Origin: Arachis hypogaea | Lineage: Eukaryota; Streptophyta; Magnoliopsida; Fabales; Fabaceae | Assembly (NCBI RefSeq): GCF_003086295.3 | Contig: NC_092048.1 | Span: forward strand, 66,940,841-67,004,840 | DNA: 64,000 bases | Reading direction: 5' to 3' | Shown here: in pieces, positions 35,301 to 49,690 of the stretch | Position numbering within the stretch: position 1 is the stretch's first letter | Layout: every line of letters begins with the position of its first letter | The notes under the pieces: model-generated | Databases searched by the model: none | Seen by the model: the letters and a program-made list of their open reading frames with translations, nothing else | Told to the model about the DNA's origin: nothing | Program-made: the position numbers and the translations under genes

Positions 35301-38109
35301 AAAGGCGAGCCTTAATGGCCTCATCTTCGGCAGCCTCCTCTATTTTTTTTTACGTTGTTCTGACCCTCGTTCTTTAAATGACGCTATCCTGAGGAGGACA
35401 CCTAAAGGCAAGCTGTAATGGCCTCATCTTCGGCTGGCTCCTCCGTTTTTTTTTCAGGGTTTTTTTTTTTAACGTTGTGCTGACCCTCGTTCTTTAAAGG
35501 ACGCTATCCTGAGGAGGACACCTAAAGGCGAGCCTTAATGGCCTCATCTTCGGCAGCCTCCTCCGTTTTTTTTTTACGTTGTTCTGACCCTCGTTCTTTA
35601 AAAGACGCTATCCCGAGGAGGACAACTAAAGGCGAGCCGTAATGGCCTCATCTTGGCAGTCTCCTCCATTTTTTTTCCGGGTTTTTTTTTTAACGTTGTG
35701 CTGACCCTCGTTCTTTAAATGACGCTATCCTGAGGAGGACACCTAAAGGTGAGCCGTAATCGCCTCATCTTCAGCAGGCTCCTCCATTTTTTTCCGGTTT
35801 TTTCCTTTTTTTATACGTTATGCTGACCCTCGTTCTTTAAATGACGCTATCCCGAGGAGGATACCTTAAGGCGAGCTGTAATGGCCTCATCTTCAGCAGG
35901 CTCCTCTATTTTTTTTTACGTTGTGGTGACCCTCGTTCTTTAAATGATGCTATCCCGAGGAGGACACCTAAAGGCGAGCCGTAATGGCCTCATCTTCGGC
36001 AGGCTCCTCCGGTTTTTTTTCTTACGTTGTGCTTGCCCTCGTTCTTTAAATGACGCAATCCCGAGGAGGACACCTAAAGGCGACCCGTAATGGCCTCATC
36101 TTCGGCAGGTTCCTCCGGTTTTACTTTTTCAGTTTTTTTCTATTTTTTTACGTTGTGCTGAACCTCGTTCTTTAAATGACGCTATCCTGAGGAGGACACC
36201 TAAAGGCGAGCCGTAATGGCCTCATCTTCGGCAGGCTCCTCCCGATTTTTTTCGGTTTTTTTCCGGTTTTTTTTTACGTTGTTCTGAACGTCGTTCTTTA
36301 AATGACGCTATCCCGAGGAGGAAAGCTAAAGGCGAGCCGTAATGGCCTCATCTTCGGCAGGCTCCTCCGATTATCTTTTTTCGGTTTTTTTCGGTTTTTT
36401 TTTTTTACGTTGTGCTAACCCTCGTTCCTTAAATTGACGCTATCCCGAGGAGGACACCTAAAGGCGAGCCGTAATGGCCTCATCTTTGGCAGGTTCCTCT
36501 GGTTTTATTTTTTCAGTTTTTTTTCATTTTTTTTACGTTGTTCTGACACTCGTTCTTTAAAAGACGCTATTCTGAGGAGGACACCTAAAGGCGAGCTGTA
36601 ATGGCCTCATCTTCGGCTGGCTCCTCCGTTTTTTTTTCAGGGTTTTTTTTTAACGTTGTGCTGACCCTCGTTCTTTAAAGGACGCTATCCTGAGGAGGAC
36701 ACCTAAAGGCGAGCCTTAATGGCCTCATCTTCGGCAGCCTCCTCTATTTTTTTTTACGTTGTTCTGACCCTCGTTCTTTAAAAGACGCTATCCCGAGGAG
36801 GACAACTAAAGGCGAGCCGTAATGGCCTCATCTTCGGCAGTCTCCTCCATTTTTTTTCCGGGTTTTTTTTTAACGTTGTGCTGACCCTCGTTCTTTAAAT
36901 GACGCTCTCCTGAGGAGACACCTAAGGGTGAGCCGTAATCGCCTCATCTTCAGCAGGCTCCTCCATTTTTTTTCCGGTTTTTTTCCTTTTTTTTATACGT
37001 TATGCTGACCCTCGTTCTTTAAATGACGCTATCCCGAGGAAGACAACTAAAGGCGAGCCGTAATGGCCTCATCTTCGGCAGCCTCCTCTATTTTTTTTGA
37101 CGTTGTGGTGACCTCGTTCTTTAAATGATGCTATCCCGAGGAGGACACCTAAAGGCGAGCCGTAATGGCCTCATCTTCGGCAGGCTCCTCCGGTTTTTTT
37201 TCTTACGTTGTGCTTGCCCTCGTTCTTTAAATGACGCAATCCCAAGGAGGACTCCTAAAGGCGAGCCGTAATGGCCTCATCTTTGGCAGGTTCCTCCGGT
37301 TTTATTTTTTCAGTTTTTTTTCATTTTTTTTACGTTGTTCTGACCCTCGTTCTTTAAATGACGCTATCCCGAGGAGGACACCTAAAGGCGAGCTTTAATG
37401 GACTCATCTTCGGCTGGACCCTCGGTTTTTTTTCTGGGTTTTTTTTTTAACGTTGTGCTGACCCTCGTTCTTTAAATGACGCTATCCTGAGGAGGACACC
37501 TAAAGGCTAGCCGTAATCGCCTCATCTTCAGCAGGCTGCTCCGTTTTTTTTTCTGATTTTTTCCGTTTTTTTATACGTTATGCTGACCCTCGTTCTTTAA
37601 ATGACGCTATCCCGAGGAGGATACCTTAAGGCGAGCCGTAATGGCCTCATCTTCAGCAGGTTCCTCTATTTTTTTTCCCGATTTTTTCTGTTTTTTTTAC
37701 GTTATGCTTGCCCTCGTTCTTTAAATGACGCTATCCCGAGGAGGACACCTAAAGGCGAGCCGTAATGGCCTCATCTTCGGCAGGCTCTTTCGTTTTTTTT
37801 ACAAGTTTTTTCTGTTTTTTTTACTACGTTGTGCTGACCCTCGTTCATTAAATGATGCTATCCCGAGGTGGACACCTAAAGGCGAGCCGTAATGGCCTCA
37901 TCTTCGGCAGGCTCCTACGTTATTTTTTTTACGTTGTGCTTACGCTCGTTCTTTACATGATGCTATCCCGAGGGGGATACCTAAAGGAGCGCCGTAATGG
38001 CCTCATCTTCAGCAGGCTCCTCTTTTTTTTCCGATTTTTTCCGTTTTTTTTCTTACGTTTTGCTGACCCTCGTTCTTTAAGTGATGCTATCCCGAGGAGG
38101 ACACCTAAA

Positions 38110-41100
38110 GGCGAGCCGTAATTGCCTCATCTTCAGCAGGCTCCTCCATTTATTTTCTGGTTTTTTTTTTATACGTTATGCTGACCCTCGTTCTTTAAAT
38201 GACGCGATCCCGACGAGGATACCTTAAGGCGAGCCGTAATGGCCTCATCTTCAGCAGGCTCCACTGTTTTTTTCCCGGTTTTTTCTGTTTTTTTTTACGT
38301 TATGCTGACCCTCGTTCTTTAAATGACGCTATCCCGAGGAGGACACCTAAAGGCAAGCCGTAATGGCCTCATTTTCGGCATGCTCTTCCGGTTTTTTTTC
38401 CAGTTTTTTTTGTACGTTGTGCTGACCCTCGTTCTTTAAATGACGCTGTCCCGAGGAGGACACCTAAAGACGAGTCGTAATGGCCTCATCTTTGGCAGGT
38501 TCATTCGATTTTTTTTTCGGTTTTCTTTTTTCCTTTTTTTTTATGTTGTTCTGACCCTCGTTATTTACATGACGCTATCCCGAGGAGGACACCTAAAGGC
38601 GAGCTGTAATGGCCTCATCTTCGGCTGGCTCTTCCGATTTTTTTCCAGTATTTTTTTTTACGTTGTGCTGACCCTCGTTCTTTAAATGACGCTACCCCGA
38701 GGAGGACACCTAAAGGCGAGCCTCAATGGCATCATCTTCGGCAAGCGATTCTGGTTTTTTTCCGGTTTTTTTTAAGTTGGTCTGATCCTCGTTCTTTGAA
38801 TGACGCTAACTCGAGGAGCACACCTAAAGGCAAGCCGTAATGGCCTCATCTTTGGCAGCCTCCTCCATTTTTTTTACGTTGTTCTGACCCTCGTTCTTTA
38901 AAAGACGCTATCACGAGGAGGACAACTAAACGCTAGCCGTAATGGCCTCATCTTCGGCAGTCTCCTCCATTTTTTTTCTAGGTTTTTTTTTCACGTTGTG
39001 CTGACCCTCGTTCTTTAAATGACGCTATCCCGAGGAGGATACCTTAAGGCGAGCTGTAATGGCCTCATCTTCAGCAGGCTCCTCTATTTTTTTTACGTTG
39101 TGGTGACCCTCGTTCTTTAAATGATGCTATCCCGAGGAGGACACCTAAAGTCGAGCCGTAATGGCCTCAACTTCGGCAGGCTCCTCCCAATTTTTTTCGG
39201 TTTTTTTCCGGTTTTTTTTTTACGTTGTTCTGAACGTCGTTGTTTAAATGACGCTATCCCGAGGAGGACAGCTAAAGGCGAGCCGTAATGGCCTCATCTT
39301 CGGCAGGCTCCTACGTTTTTTTTTCGTTGTGCTTACGCTCGTTCTTTACATGACGCTATCCCGAGGGGGATACCTAAAGGAGCGCCGTAATGGCCTCATC
39401 TTCAGCAGGCTCCTCTTTTTTTTCTGATTTTTTCCGTTTTTTTTTTTTACGTTTTGCTGACCCTCGTTCTTTAAGTGATGCTATCCCGAGGAGGACACCT
39501 AAAGGCGAGCCTTAATGGCCTCATCTTCGGCAAGCTCCTCCAGTTTTTTTCCGGTTTTTTTTACGTTGTTTTGACCCTCGTTCTTTGAATGATGCTAACT
39601 CGAGGAGGACATCTAAAGGCGAGCCGTAATGGCCTCATCTTCGGCACCCTCCTCCGTTTTTTTTTTTACGTTGTTCTGACCCTCGTTCTTTAAAAGACGC
39701 AATCCCGAGGAGGACAACTAAAGGTGAGCCGTAATGGCCTCATCTTTGGCAACCTCCTCCGTTTTTTCCGGGTTTTTTTTAACGATGTGCTGACCCTCGT
39801 TCTTTAAATGACGCTATCCTGAAGAGGACACCTAAAGGCGAGCCGTAATTGCCTCATCTTCAGCAGGTTCCTCCATTTATTTTCTGGTTTTTTCTTTTTT
39901 TTTTATACGTTATGCTGACCCTCGTTCTTTAAATGACGCTATCCCGACGAGGATACCTTAAGGCGAGCCGTAATGGCCTCATCTTCAGCAGGCTCCACTA
40001 TTTTTTTCCCGAATTTTTCTGTTTTTTTTTTTACTTTATGCTGACCCTCGTTCTTTAAATGACGCTATCCCGAGGAGGACACCTAAAGGCGAGCCGTAAT
40101 GGCCTCATTTTCGGCATGCTCTTCCGGTTTTTTTTCCAGTTTTTTTTGTACGCTGTGCTGACCCTCGTTCTTTAAATGACGCTGTCCCGAGGAGGACACC
40201 TAAAGATGAGCCGTAATGGCCTCATCTTTGGCAGGTTCATTCGATTTTTTTTTCGGTTTTCTTTTTTCCTTTTTTTTTACGTTGTTCTGACCCTCGTTCT
40301 TTACATGACGCTATCCCGAGGAGGACACCTAAAGGCGAGCTGTAATGGCCTCATCTTCGGCTGGCTCTTCCGATTTTTTTTCTAGTATTTTTTTTTACGT
40401 TGTGCTGACCCTCGTTCTTTAAATAACGCTACCCCGAGGAGGACACCTAAAGGCGAGCCTCAATGGCATCATCTTCGGCAAGCGATTCTGGTTTTTTTCC
40501 GGTTTTTTTTAAGTTGTTCTGATCCTCGTTCTTTGAATGACGCTAACTCGAGGAGCACACCTAAAGGCAAGCCGTAATGGCCTCATCTTTGGCAGCCTCC
40601 TCCATTTTTTTTTACGTTGTTCTGACCCTCGTTCTTTAAAAGACGCTATCCCGAAGAGGACGACTAAAGGCGAGCCGTAATGGCCTCATCTTCGGCAGTC
40701 TCCTCCATTTTTTTTCCGGGTTTTTTTTTTAACGTTGTGCTGACCCTCGTTCTTTAAATGACGCTATCCCGAGGAGGATACCTTAAGGCGAGCTGTAATG
40801 GCCTCATCTTCAGCAGGCTCCTCTATTTTTTTTTACGTTGTGGTGACCCTCGTTCTTTAAATGATGCTATCCCGAGGAGGACACCTAAAGGCGAGCCGTA
40901 ATGGCCTCAACTTCGGCAGGCTCCTCCCGATTTTTTTCGGTTTTTTTCCGGTTTTTTTTTACGTTGTTCTGAACGTCGTTCTTTAATGACGCTATCCCGA
41001 GGAGGACAGCTAAAGGCGAGCCGTAATGGCCTCATCTTCGGCAGGCTCCTCCGATTATCTTTTTTCGATTTTTTTCGGTTTTTTTTTACGTTGTGCTAAC

Positions 41101-42480
41101 CCTCGTTCCTTAAATTGACGCTATTCCGAGGAGGACACCTAAAGGCGAGCCGTAATGGCCTCATCTTTGGCAGGTTCCTCCAGTTTTATTTTTTCAGTTT
41201 TTTTTTCATTTTTTTTACGTTGTTCTGACCCTCGTTCTTTAAATGACTCTATCCCGAGGAGGACACCTAAAGGCGAGCTGTAATGGCCTCATCTTCGGCT
41301 GGCTCCTCCATTTTTTTTCAGGGTTTTTTTTTAACGTTGTGCTGACCCTCGTTCTTTAAAGGACGCTATCCTAAGGAGGACACCTAAAGGCGAGCCTTAA
41401 TGGCCTCATCTTCGGCAGCCTCGTCCATTTTTTTTTACGTTGTTCTGACCCACGTTCTTTAAAAGACGCTATCCCGAGGAGGACAACAAAAGGCAAGCCG
41501 TAATGTCCTCATCTTCGGCAGGCTCCTCCGTTTTTTTCTGGGTTTTTTTTTTTAACGTTGTGCTGACCCTCGTTCTTTAAATGACGCTATCCTGAGGAGG
41601 ACACCTAAAGGCTAGCCGTAATCGCCTCATCTTCAACAGGCTCCTCCATTTTTTTCTGGTTTTTTCCGTTTTTTTATACGTTATGCTGACCCTCGTTCTT
41701 TAAATGACGCTATCCCGAGGAGGATACCTTAAGGCGAGCCGTAATGGCCTCATCTTCAGCAGGCTCCTCTATTTTTTTTCCGATTTTTTCTGTTTTTTTT
41801 ATGTTATGCTTGCCCTCGTTCTTTAAATGACGCTATCCCGAGGAGGACACCTAAAGGCGAGCCGTAATGGCCTCATCTTCGGCAGGTTCCTCCGGTTTTA
41901 TTTTTTCAGTTTTTTTCTGTTTTTTTTATGTTGTGCTGACCCTCGTTCTTTAAATGTCGCTATCCAGAGGAGGACACCTTAAGGCGAGCAATAATGGCCT
42001 CATCTTCGGCAGGCTCTTCCGGTTTTTTTTTCCAGTATTTTTTTTATGTTGTGCTGACCCTCGTTCTTTAAATGACGCTATCCCGAGGAGGACACCTAAA
42101 GGCGAGCCTTAATGGCCTCATCTTTGGCAAGCTCCTTCGGTTTTTTCCGATTTTTTTTTACGTTGTTCTGACCCTCGTTCTTTAAAAGACGCTATCCCGA
42201 GGAGGACACCAAAAGGCGAGCCGTAATGGCCTCATATTCGGCAGCCTCCTCCATTTTTTTTTATGTTTTTTTGACCCTCGTTCTTTAAAAGACGCTATCC
42301 CGAGGAGGACAACTAAAGGCGAGCCGTAATGGCCTCATCTTCGGCAGCCTCCTCCATTTTTTTTTTTGGGTTTTTTTTTAAACGTTGTGCTGACCCTCGT
42401 TCTTTAAATGACGCTATCCTGAGGAGGACACCTAAAGGCGAGCTGTAATTGCCTCATCTTCAGCAGGCTCCTCCATTTTT
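38110..42480 (+). repeat. 7.2-kb-spaced satellite duplication, copy 1
   Basis: About 4.37 kb of satellite whose variant order matches 45315-49690 at an offset of about 7206 bp. Shared rare markers include GACGAGGATACCTTAAGG (38213 and 45417), GGCCTCAACTTCGG (about 39165 and 46371) and GGACAACAAAAGGCAAGCC (41481 and 48687). Within it, the unit starting GACGCTGTCCCGAGG with GGTTCATTCG (about 38445) is repeated at about 40181, a period of 1736 bp. The copies diverge beyond about 42480. Confidence 0.85.
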
Positions 42481-43919
42481 TTCTTTCGGTTTTTTCCTTT
42501 TTTTATATGTTATGCTGACCCTCTGTCTTTAAATGACGCTATCCCAAGGAGGATAACTTAAAGCGAGCCGTAATGGCCTCTTCTTCAGCAGGCTCCTCTA
42601 TTTTTTTTCCCGTATTTTCTATTTTTTTTACGTTGTGCTGACTCTCGTTCTTTAAATGATGCTATCCCGAGGAGGACACCTAAAGGCGAGCAGTAATGGC
42701 CTCATCTTCGGCAGGCTCCTCCGGTTTTTTTTCTTACGTTGTGCTTGCCCTCGTTCTTTAAATGACGTAATCCGGAGGAGGACACCTAAAGGCGAGCCGT
42801 AATGGCCTCATCTTTGGCAGGTTCCTCCGGTTTTATTTTTTCGGTTTTTTTCTGTGTTTTTTATGTTGTGCTGAACCTCGTTCTTTAAATGCCGTTATCC
42901 AGAGGAGGACACCTAAAGGCAAGCAGTAATGGGCTCATCTTCGGCAGGCTCCTCCGATTTTTTTCCAGTATTTTTTTTTACGTTGTGCTGACCCTCGTTC
43001 TTTAAATGACGCTATCCCGAGGAGGACACCTAAAGGCGAGCCGTAATGGCCTAATCTTCGGCAGGCTCCTTCTGATTTTTTTCGGTTTTTTTCCGGTTTT
43101 TTTTACGTTGTTCTGAAACTCGTTCTTTAAATGACGCTATCTCGAGCAGGACAGCTAAAGGCAAGCCGTAATGGCCTCATCTTCGGCAGGCTCCTCCGTT
43201 TTTTTTTCCGGGTTTTTTTTTTAACGTTGTGCGGACCCTCGATCTTTAAAAGACGATATCCCGAGGAGGACAACTAAAAGCAAGCCGTAATGGCCTCATC
43301 TTCGGCAGGCTCCTCCGTTTTTTTTTCAGGGTTTTTTTTTTAACGTTGTGCTGACCCTCGTTCTTTAAAGGACGCTATCCTGAGGAGGACACCTAAAGGC
43401 GAGCCTTAATGGCCTCATCTTCGGCAGCCTCCTCTATTTTTTTTTACGTTGTTCTGACCCTCGTTCTTTAAAAGACGCTATCCCGAGGAGGACAACTAAA
43501 GGCGAGCCGTAATGGCCTCATCTTCGGCAGTCTCCTCCATTTTTTTTCCGGGTTTTTTTTTTAACGTTGTGCTGACCCTCGTTCTTTAAATGACGCTCTC
43601 CTGAGGAGGACACCTAAAGGTGAGCCGTAATCGCCTCATCTTCAGCAGGCTCCTCCATTTTTTTTCCGGTTTTTTTCCTTTTTTTATACGTTATGCTGAC
43701 CCTCGTTCTTTAAATGACGCTATCCCGAGGAAGACACCTAAAGGCGAGCTGTAATGGCCTCATCTTCGGCAGCCTCCTCTATTTTTTTTGACGTTGTGGT
43801 GACCCTCGTTCTTTAAATGATGCTATCCCGAGGAGGACACCTAAAGGCGAGCCGTAATGGCCTCATCTTCGGCAGGCTCCTCCGGTTTTTTTTCTTACGT
43901 TGTGCTTGCCCTCGTTCTT

Positions 43920-45640
43920 TAAATGACGCTGTCCCGAGGAGGACACCTAAAGACGAGTCGTAATGGCCTCATCTTTGGCAGGTTCATTCGATTTTTTTTT
44001 CGGTTTTCTTTTTTCCTTTTTTTTATGTTGTTCTGACCCTCGTTATTTACATGACGCTATCCCGAGGAGGACACCTAAAGGCGAGCTGTAATGGCCTCAT
44101 CTTCGGCTGGCTCTTCCGATTTTTTTCCAGTATTTTTTTTTACGATGTGCTGACCCTCGTTCTTTAAATGACGCTACCCCGAGGAGGACACCTAAAGGCG
44201 AGCCTCAATGGCATCATCTTCGGCAAGCGATTCTGGTTTTTTTCTGGTTTTTTTAAGTTGGTCTGATCCTCGTTCTTTGAATGACGCTAACTCGAGGAGC
44301 ACACCTAAAGGCAAGCCGTAATGGCCTCATCTTTGGCAGCCTCCTCCATTTTTTTTACGTTGTTCTGACCCTCGTTCTTTAAAAGACGCTATCACGAGGA
44401 GGACAACTAAACGCGAGCCGTAATGGCCTCATCTTCGGCAGTCTCCTCCATTTTTTTTCTAGGTTTTTTTTTTAACGTTGTGCTGACCCTCGTTCTTTAA
44501 ATGACGCTATCCCGAGGAGGATACCTTAAGGCGAGCTGTAATGGCCTCATCTTCAGCAGGCTCCTCTATTTTTTTTTACGTTGTGGTGACCCTCGTTCTT
44601 TAAATGATGCTATCCCGAGGAGGACACCTAAAGGCGTGCCGTAATGGCCTCAACTTCGGCAGGCTCCTCCCAATTTTTTTCGGTTTTTTCCGGTTTTTTT
44701 TTACGTTGTTCTGAACGTCGTTCTTTAAATGACGCTATCCGAGGAGGACAGCTAAAGGCGAGCCGTAATGGCCTCATCTTCGGCAGGCTCCTACGTTTTT
44801 TTTTCGTTGTGCTTACGCTCGTTCTTTACATGACGCTATCCCGAGGGGGATACCTAAAGGAGCGCCGTAATGGCCTCATCTTCAGCAGGCTCCTCTTTTT
44901 TTTCTGATTTTTTCCGTTTTTTTTTTTACGTTTTGCTGACCCTCGTTCTTTAAGTGATGCTATCCCGAGGATGACACCTAAAGGCGAGCCTTAATGGCCT
45001 CATCTTCGGCAAGCTCCTCCGGTTTTTTTCCGGTTTTTTTTACGTTGTTTTGACCCTCGTTCTTTGAATGATGCTAACTCGAGGAGGACATCTAAAGGCG
45101 AGCCGTAATGGCCTCATCTTCGGCACCCTCCTCCGTTTTTTTTTTTACGTTGTTCTGACCCTCGTTCTTTAAAAGACGCAATCCGAGGAGGACAACTAAA
45201 GGTGAGCCGTAATGGCCTCATCTTTGGCAACCTCCTCCGTTTTTTCCGGGTTTTTTTTAACGATGTGCTGACCCTCGTTCTTTAAATGACGCTATCCTGA
45301 AGAGGACACCTAAAGGCGAGCCGTAATTGCCTCATCTTCAGCAGGCTCCTCCATTTATTTTCTGGTTTTTTTGTTTATACGTTATGCTGACCCTCGTTCT
45401 TTAAATGACGCTATCCCGACGAGGATACCTTAAGGCGAGCCGTAATGGCCTCATCTTCAGCAGGCTCCACTATTTTTTTCCCGGTTTTTTCTGTTTTTTT
45501 TTACGTTATGCTGACCCTCGTTCTTTAAATGACGCTATCCCGAGGAGGACACCTAAAGGCGAGCCGTAATGGCCTCATTTTCGGCATGCTCTTCCGGTTT
45601 TTTTTCCAGTTATTTTTGTACGTTGTGCTGACCCTCGTTC
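43920..45640 (+). repeat. Additional 1.73-kb higher-order unit
   Basis: This block starts with the GACGCTGTCCCGAGG / GGTTCATTCG variant at about 43925 and ends where the next copy begins at about 45650. It matches 38440-40165, including the GGCCTCAACTTCGG and GGCACCCTCCTCCG variants at an offset of about 5480. With copies at about 38445, 40181, 43925, 45650 and 47388, the unit is present five times. The second and fifth depart after about 850 bp into a GATTATC-type variant. Confidence 0.8.
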
Positions 45641-48600
45641 TTTAAATGACGCTGTCCCGAGGAGGACACCTAAAGACGAGTCGTAATGGCCTCATCTTTG
45701 GCAGGTTCATTCGATTTTTTTTTCGGTTTTCTTTTTTCCTTTTTTTTTACGTTGTTCTGACCCTCGTGATTTACATGACGCTATCCCGAGGAGGACACCT
45801 AAAGGCGAGCTGTAATGGCCTCATCTTCGGCTGGCTCTTCCGATTTTTTTCCAGTATTTTTTTTACGTTGTGCTGACCCTCGTTCTTTAAATGACGCTAC
45901 CCCGAGGAGGACACCTAAAGGCGAGCCTCAATGGCATCATCTTCGGCAAGCGATTCTGGTTTTTTTCCGGTTTTTTTTAAGTTGGTCTGATCCTCGTTCT
46001 TTGAATGACGCTAACTCGAGGAGCACACCTAAAGGCAAGCCGTAATGGCCTCATCTTTGGCAGCCTCCTCCATTTTTTTTACGTTGTTCTGACCCTCGTT
46101 CTTTAAAAGACGCTATCACGAGGAGGACAACTAAAGGCGAGCCGTAATGGCCTCATCTTCGGCAGTCTCCTCCATTTTTTTCAAGTTTTTTTTTTAACGT
46201 TGTGCTGACCCTCGTTCTTTAAATGACGCTATCCCGAGGAGGATACCTTAAGGCGAGCTGTAATGGCCTCATCTTCAGCAGGCTCCTCTATTTTTTTTTA
46301 CGTTGTGGTGATCCTCGTTCTTTAAATGATGCTATCCCGAGGAGGACACCTAAAGGCGAGCCGTAATGGCCTCAACTTCGGCAGGCTCCTCCCGATTTTT
46401 TTCGGTTTTTTTCCGGTTTTTTTTTACGTTGTTCTGAACGTCGTTCTTTAAATGACGCTATCCCGAGGAGGACAGCTAAAGGCGAGCCGTAATGGCCTCA
46501 TCTTCGGCAGGCTCCTACGTTTTTTTTTTCATTGTGCTTACGCTCGTTCTTTACATGACGCTATCCCGAGAGGGATACCTAAAGGAGTGCCGTAATGGCC
46601 TCATCTTCAGCAGGCTCCTCTTTTTTTTTCTGATTTTTTCCGTATTTTTTTCTTACGTTTTGCTTACCCTCGTTCTTTAAGTGATGCTATCCCGAGGAGG
46701 ACACCTAAAGGCGAGCCTTAATGGCCTCATCTTCGGCAAGCTCCTCCGGTTTTTTTCCGGTTTTTTTACGTTGTTTTGACCCTCGTTCTTTGAATGATGC
46801 TAACTCGAGGAGGACATCTAAAGGCGAGCCGTAATGGCCTCATCTTCGGCAGCCTCCTACGTTTTTTTTTTTACGTTGTTCTGACCCTTGTTCTTTAAAA
46901 GACGCTATCCCGAGGAGGACAACTAAAGGTGAGCCGTAATGGCCTCATCTTTGGCAACCTCCTCCGTTTTTTCCGGGTTTTTTTTAACGATGTGCTGACC
47001 CTCGTTCTTTAAATGACGCTATCCTGAGGAGGACACCTAAAGGCGAGCCGTAATTGCCTCATCTTCAGCAGGCTCCTCCATTTATTTTCTGGTTTTTTCT
47101 TTTTTTTTATACGTTATGCTGACCCTCGTTCTTTAAATGACGCTATCCCGACGAGGATACCTTAAGGCGAGCCGTAATGGCCTCATCTTCAGCAGGCTCC
47201 ACTATTTTTTTCCAGAATTTTTCTGTTTTTTTTTTACTTTATGCTGACCCTCGTTCTTTAAATGACGCTATCCCGAGGAGGACACCTAAAGGCGAGCCGT
47301 AATGGCCTCATTTTCGGCATGCTCTTCCGGTTTTTTTTCCAGTTTTTTTTGTACGCTGTGCTGACTCTCGTTCTTTAAATGACGCTGTCCCGAGGAGGAC
47401 ACCTAAAGACGAGCCGTAATGGCCTCATCTTTGGCAGGTTCATTCGATTTTTTTTTCGGTTTTCTTTTTTCCTTTTTTTTTTACGTTGTTCTGACCCTCG
47501 TTCTTTACATGACGCTATCCCGAGGAGGACACCTAAAGGCGAGCTGTAATGGCCTCATCTTCGGCTGGCTCTTCCGATTTTTTTCTAGTATTTTTTTTTA
47601 CGTTGTGCTGACCCTCGTTCTTTAAATAACGCTACCCCGAGGAGGACACCTAAAGGCGAGCCTCAATGGCATCATCTTCGGCAAGCGATTCTGGTTTTTT
47701 TCCGGTTTTTTTTAAGTTGTTCTGATCCTCGTTCTTTGAATGACGCTAACTCGAGGAGCACACCTAAAGGCAAGCCGTAATGGCCTCATCTTTGGCAGCC
47801 TCCTCCATTTTTTTTTACGTTGTTCTGACCCTCGTTCTTTAAAAGACGCTATCCTGAAGAGGACGACTAAAGGCGAGCCGTAATGGCCTCATCTTCGGCA
47901 GTCTCCTCCATTTTTTTTCCGGGTTTTTTTTTTAACGTTGTGCTGACCCTCGTTCTTTAAATGACGCTATCCCGAGGAGGATACCTTAAGGCGAGCTGTA
48001 ATGGCCTCATCTTCAGCAGGCTCCTCTATTTTTTTTTACGTTGTGGTGACCCTCGTTCTTTAAATGATGCTATCCCGAGGAGGATACCTAAAGGCGAGCC
48101 GTAATGGCCTCAACTTCGGCAGGCTCCTCCCGATTTTTTTCGGTTTTTTTCCGGTTTTTTTTTACGTTGTTCTGAACGTCGTTCTTTAAATGACGCTATC
48201 CCGAGGAGGACAGCTAAAGGCGAGCCGTAATGGCCTCATCTTCGGCAGGCTCCTCCGATTATCTTTTTTCGATTTTTTTCGGTTTTTTTTTTACGTTGTG
48301 CTAACCCTCGTTCCTTAAATTGACGCTATTCCGAGGAGGACACCTAAAGGCGAGCCGTAATGGCCTCATCTTTGGCAGGTTCCTCCGGTTTTATTTTTTC
48401 AGTTATTTTTTCATTTTTTTTACGTTGTTCTGACCCTCGTTCTTTAAATGACTCTATCCCGAGGAGGACACCTAAAGGCGAGCTGTAATGGCCTCATCTT
48501 CGGCTGGCTCCTCCATTTTTTTTTCAGGGTTTTTTTTTAACGTTGTGCTGACCCTCGTTCTTTAAAGGACGCTATCCTAAGGAGGACACCTAAAGGCGAG

Positions 48601-49690
48601 CCTTAATGGGCTCATCTTCGGCAGCCTCGTCCATTTTTTTTTACATTGTTCTGACCCACGTTCTTTAAAAGACGCTATCCCGAGGAGGACAACAAAAGGC
48701 AAGCCGTAATGTCCTCATCTTCGGCAGGCTCCTCCGTTTTTTTCTGGGTTTTTTTTTTAACGTTGTGCTGACCCTCGTTCTTTAAATGACGCTATCCTGA
48801 GGAGGACACCTAAAGGCTAGCCGTAATCGCCTCATCTTCAACAGGCTCCTCCATTTTTTTCTGGTTTTTTCCGTTTTTTTATACGTTATGCTGACCCTCG
48901 TTCTTTAAATGACGCTATCCCGAGGAGCATACCTTAAGGCGAGCCGTAATGGCCTCATCTTCAGCAGGCTCCTCTATTTTTTTTCCGATTTTTTCTATTT
49001 TTTTTATGTTATGCTTGCCCTCGTTCTTTAAATGACGCTATCCCGAGGAGGACACCTAAAGGCGAGCGGTAATGGCCTCATCTTCGGCAGGTTCCTCCGG
49101 TTTTATTTTTTCAGTTTTTTTCTGTTTTTTTACGTTGTGCTGACCCTCGTTCTTTAAATGTCGCTATCCAGAGGAGGACACCTTAAGGCGAGCAATAATG
49201 GCCTCATCTTCGGCAGGCTCTTCCGGTTTTTTTTTCCAGTATTTTTTTTATGTTGTGCTGACCCTCGTTCTTTAAATGACGCTATCCCGAGGAGGACACC
49301 TAAAGGCGAGCCTTAATGGCCTCATCTTTGGCAAGCTCCTTCGGTTTTTTCCGATTTTTTTTTACGTTGTTCTGACCCTCGTTCTTTAAAAGACGCTATC
49401 CCGAGGAGGACACCAAAAGGCGAGCCGTAATGGCCTCATATTCGGCAGCCTCCTCCATTTTTTTTATGTTTTTCTGACCCTCGTTCTTTAAAAGACGCTA
49501 TCCCGAGGAGGACAACTAAAGGCGAGCCGTAATGGCCTCATCTTCGGCAGCCTCCTCCATTTTTTTTTTTTGGGTTTTTTTTTAAACGTTGTGCTGACCC
49601 TCGTTCTTTAAATGACGCTATCCTGAGGAGGACACCTAAAGGCGAGCTGTAATCGCCTCATCTTCAGCAGGCTCCTCCGTTTTTTTTTTT
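45315..49690 (+). repeat. 7.2-kb-spaced satellite duplication, copy 2
   Basis: Counterpart of 38110-42480 at an offset of about 7206 bp, with the same internal 1.74-kb step (45650 to 47388). It stops near a truncated monomer at about 49736, where TTCTTTA joins GCCGTCATGG and about 35 bp of core are missing. That deletion may mark the recombination edge. Confidence 0.85.
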
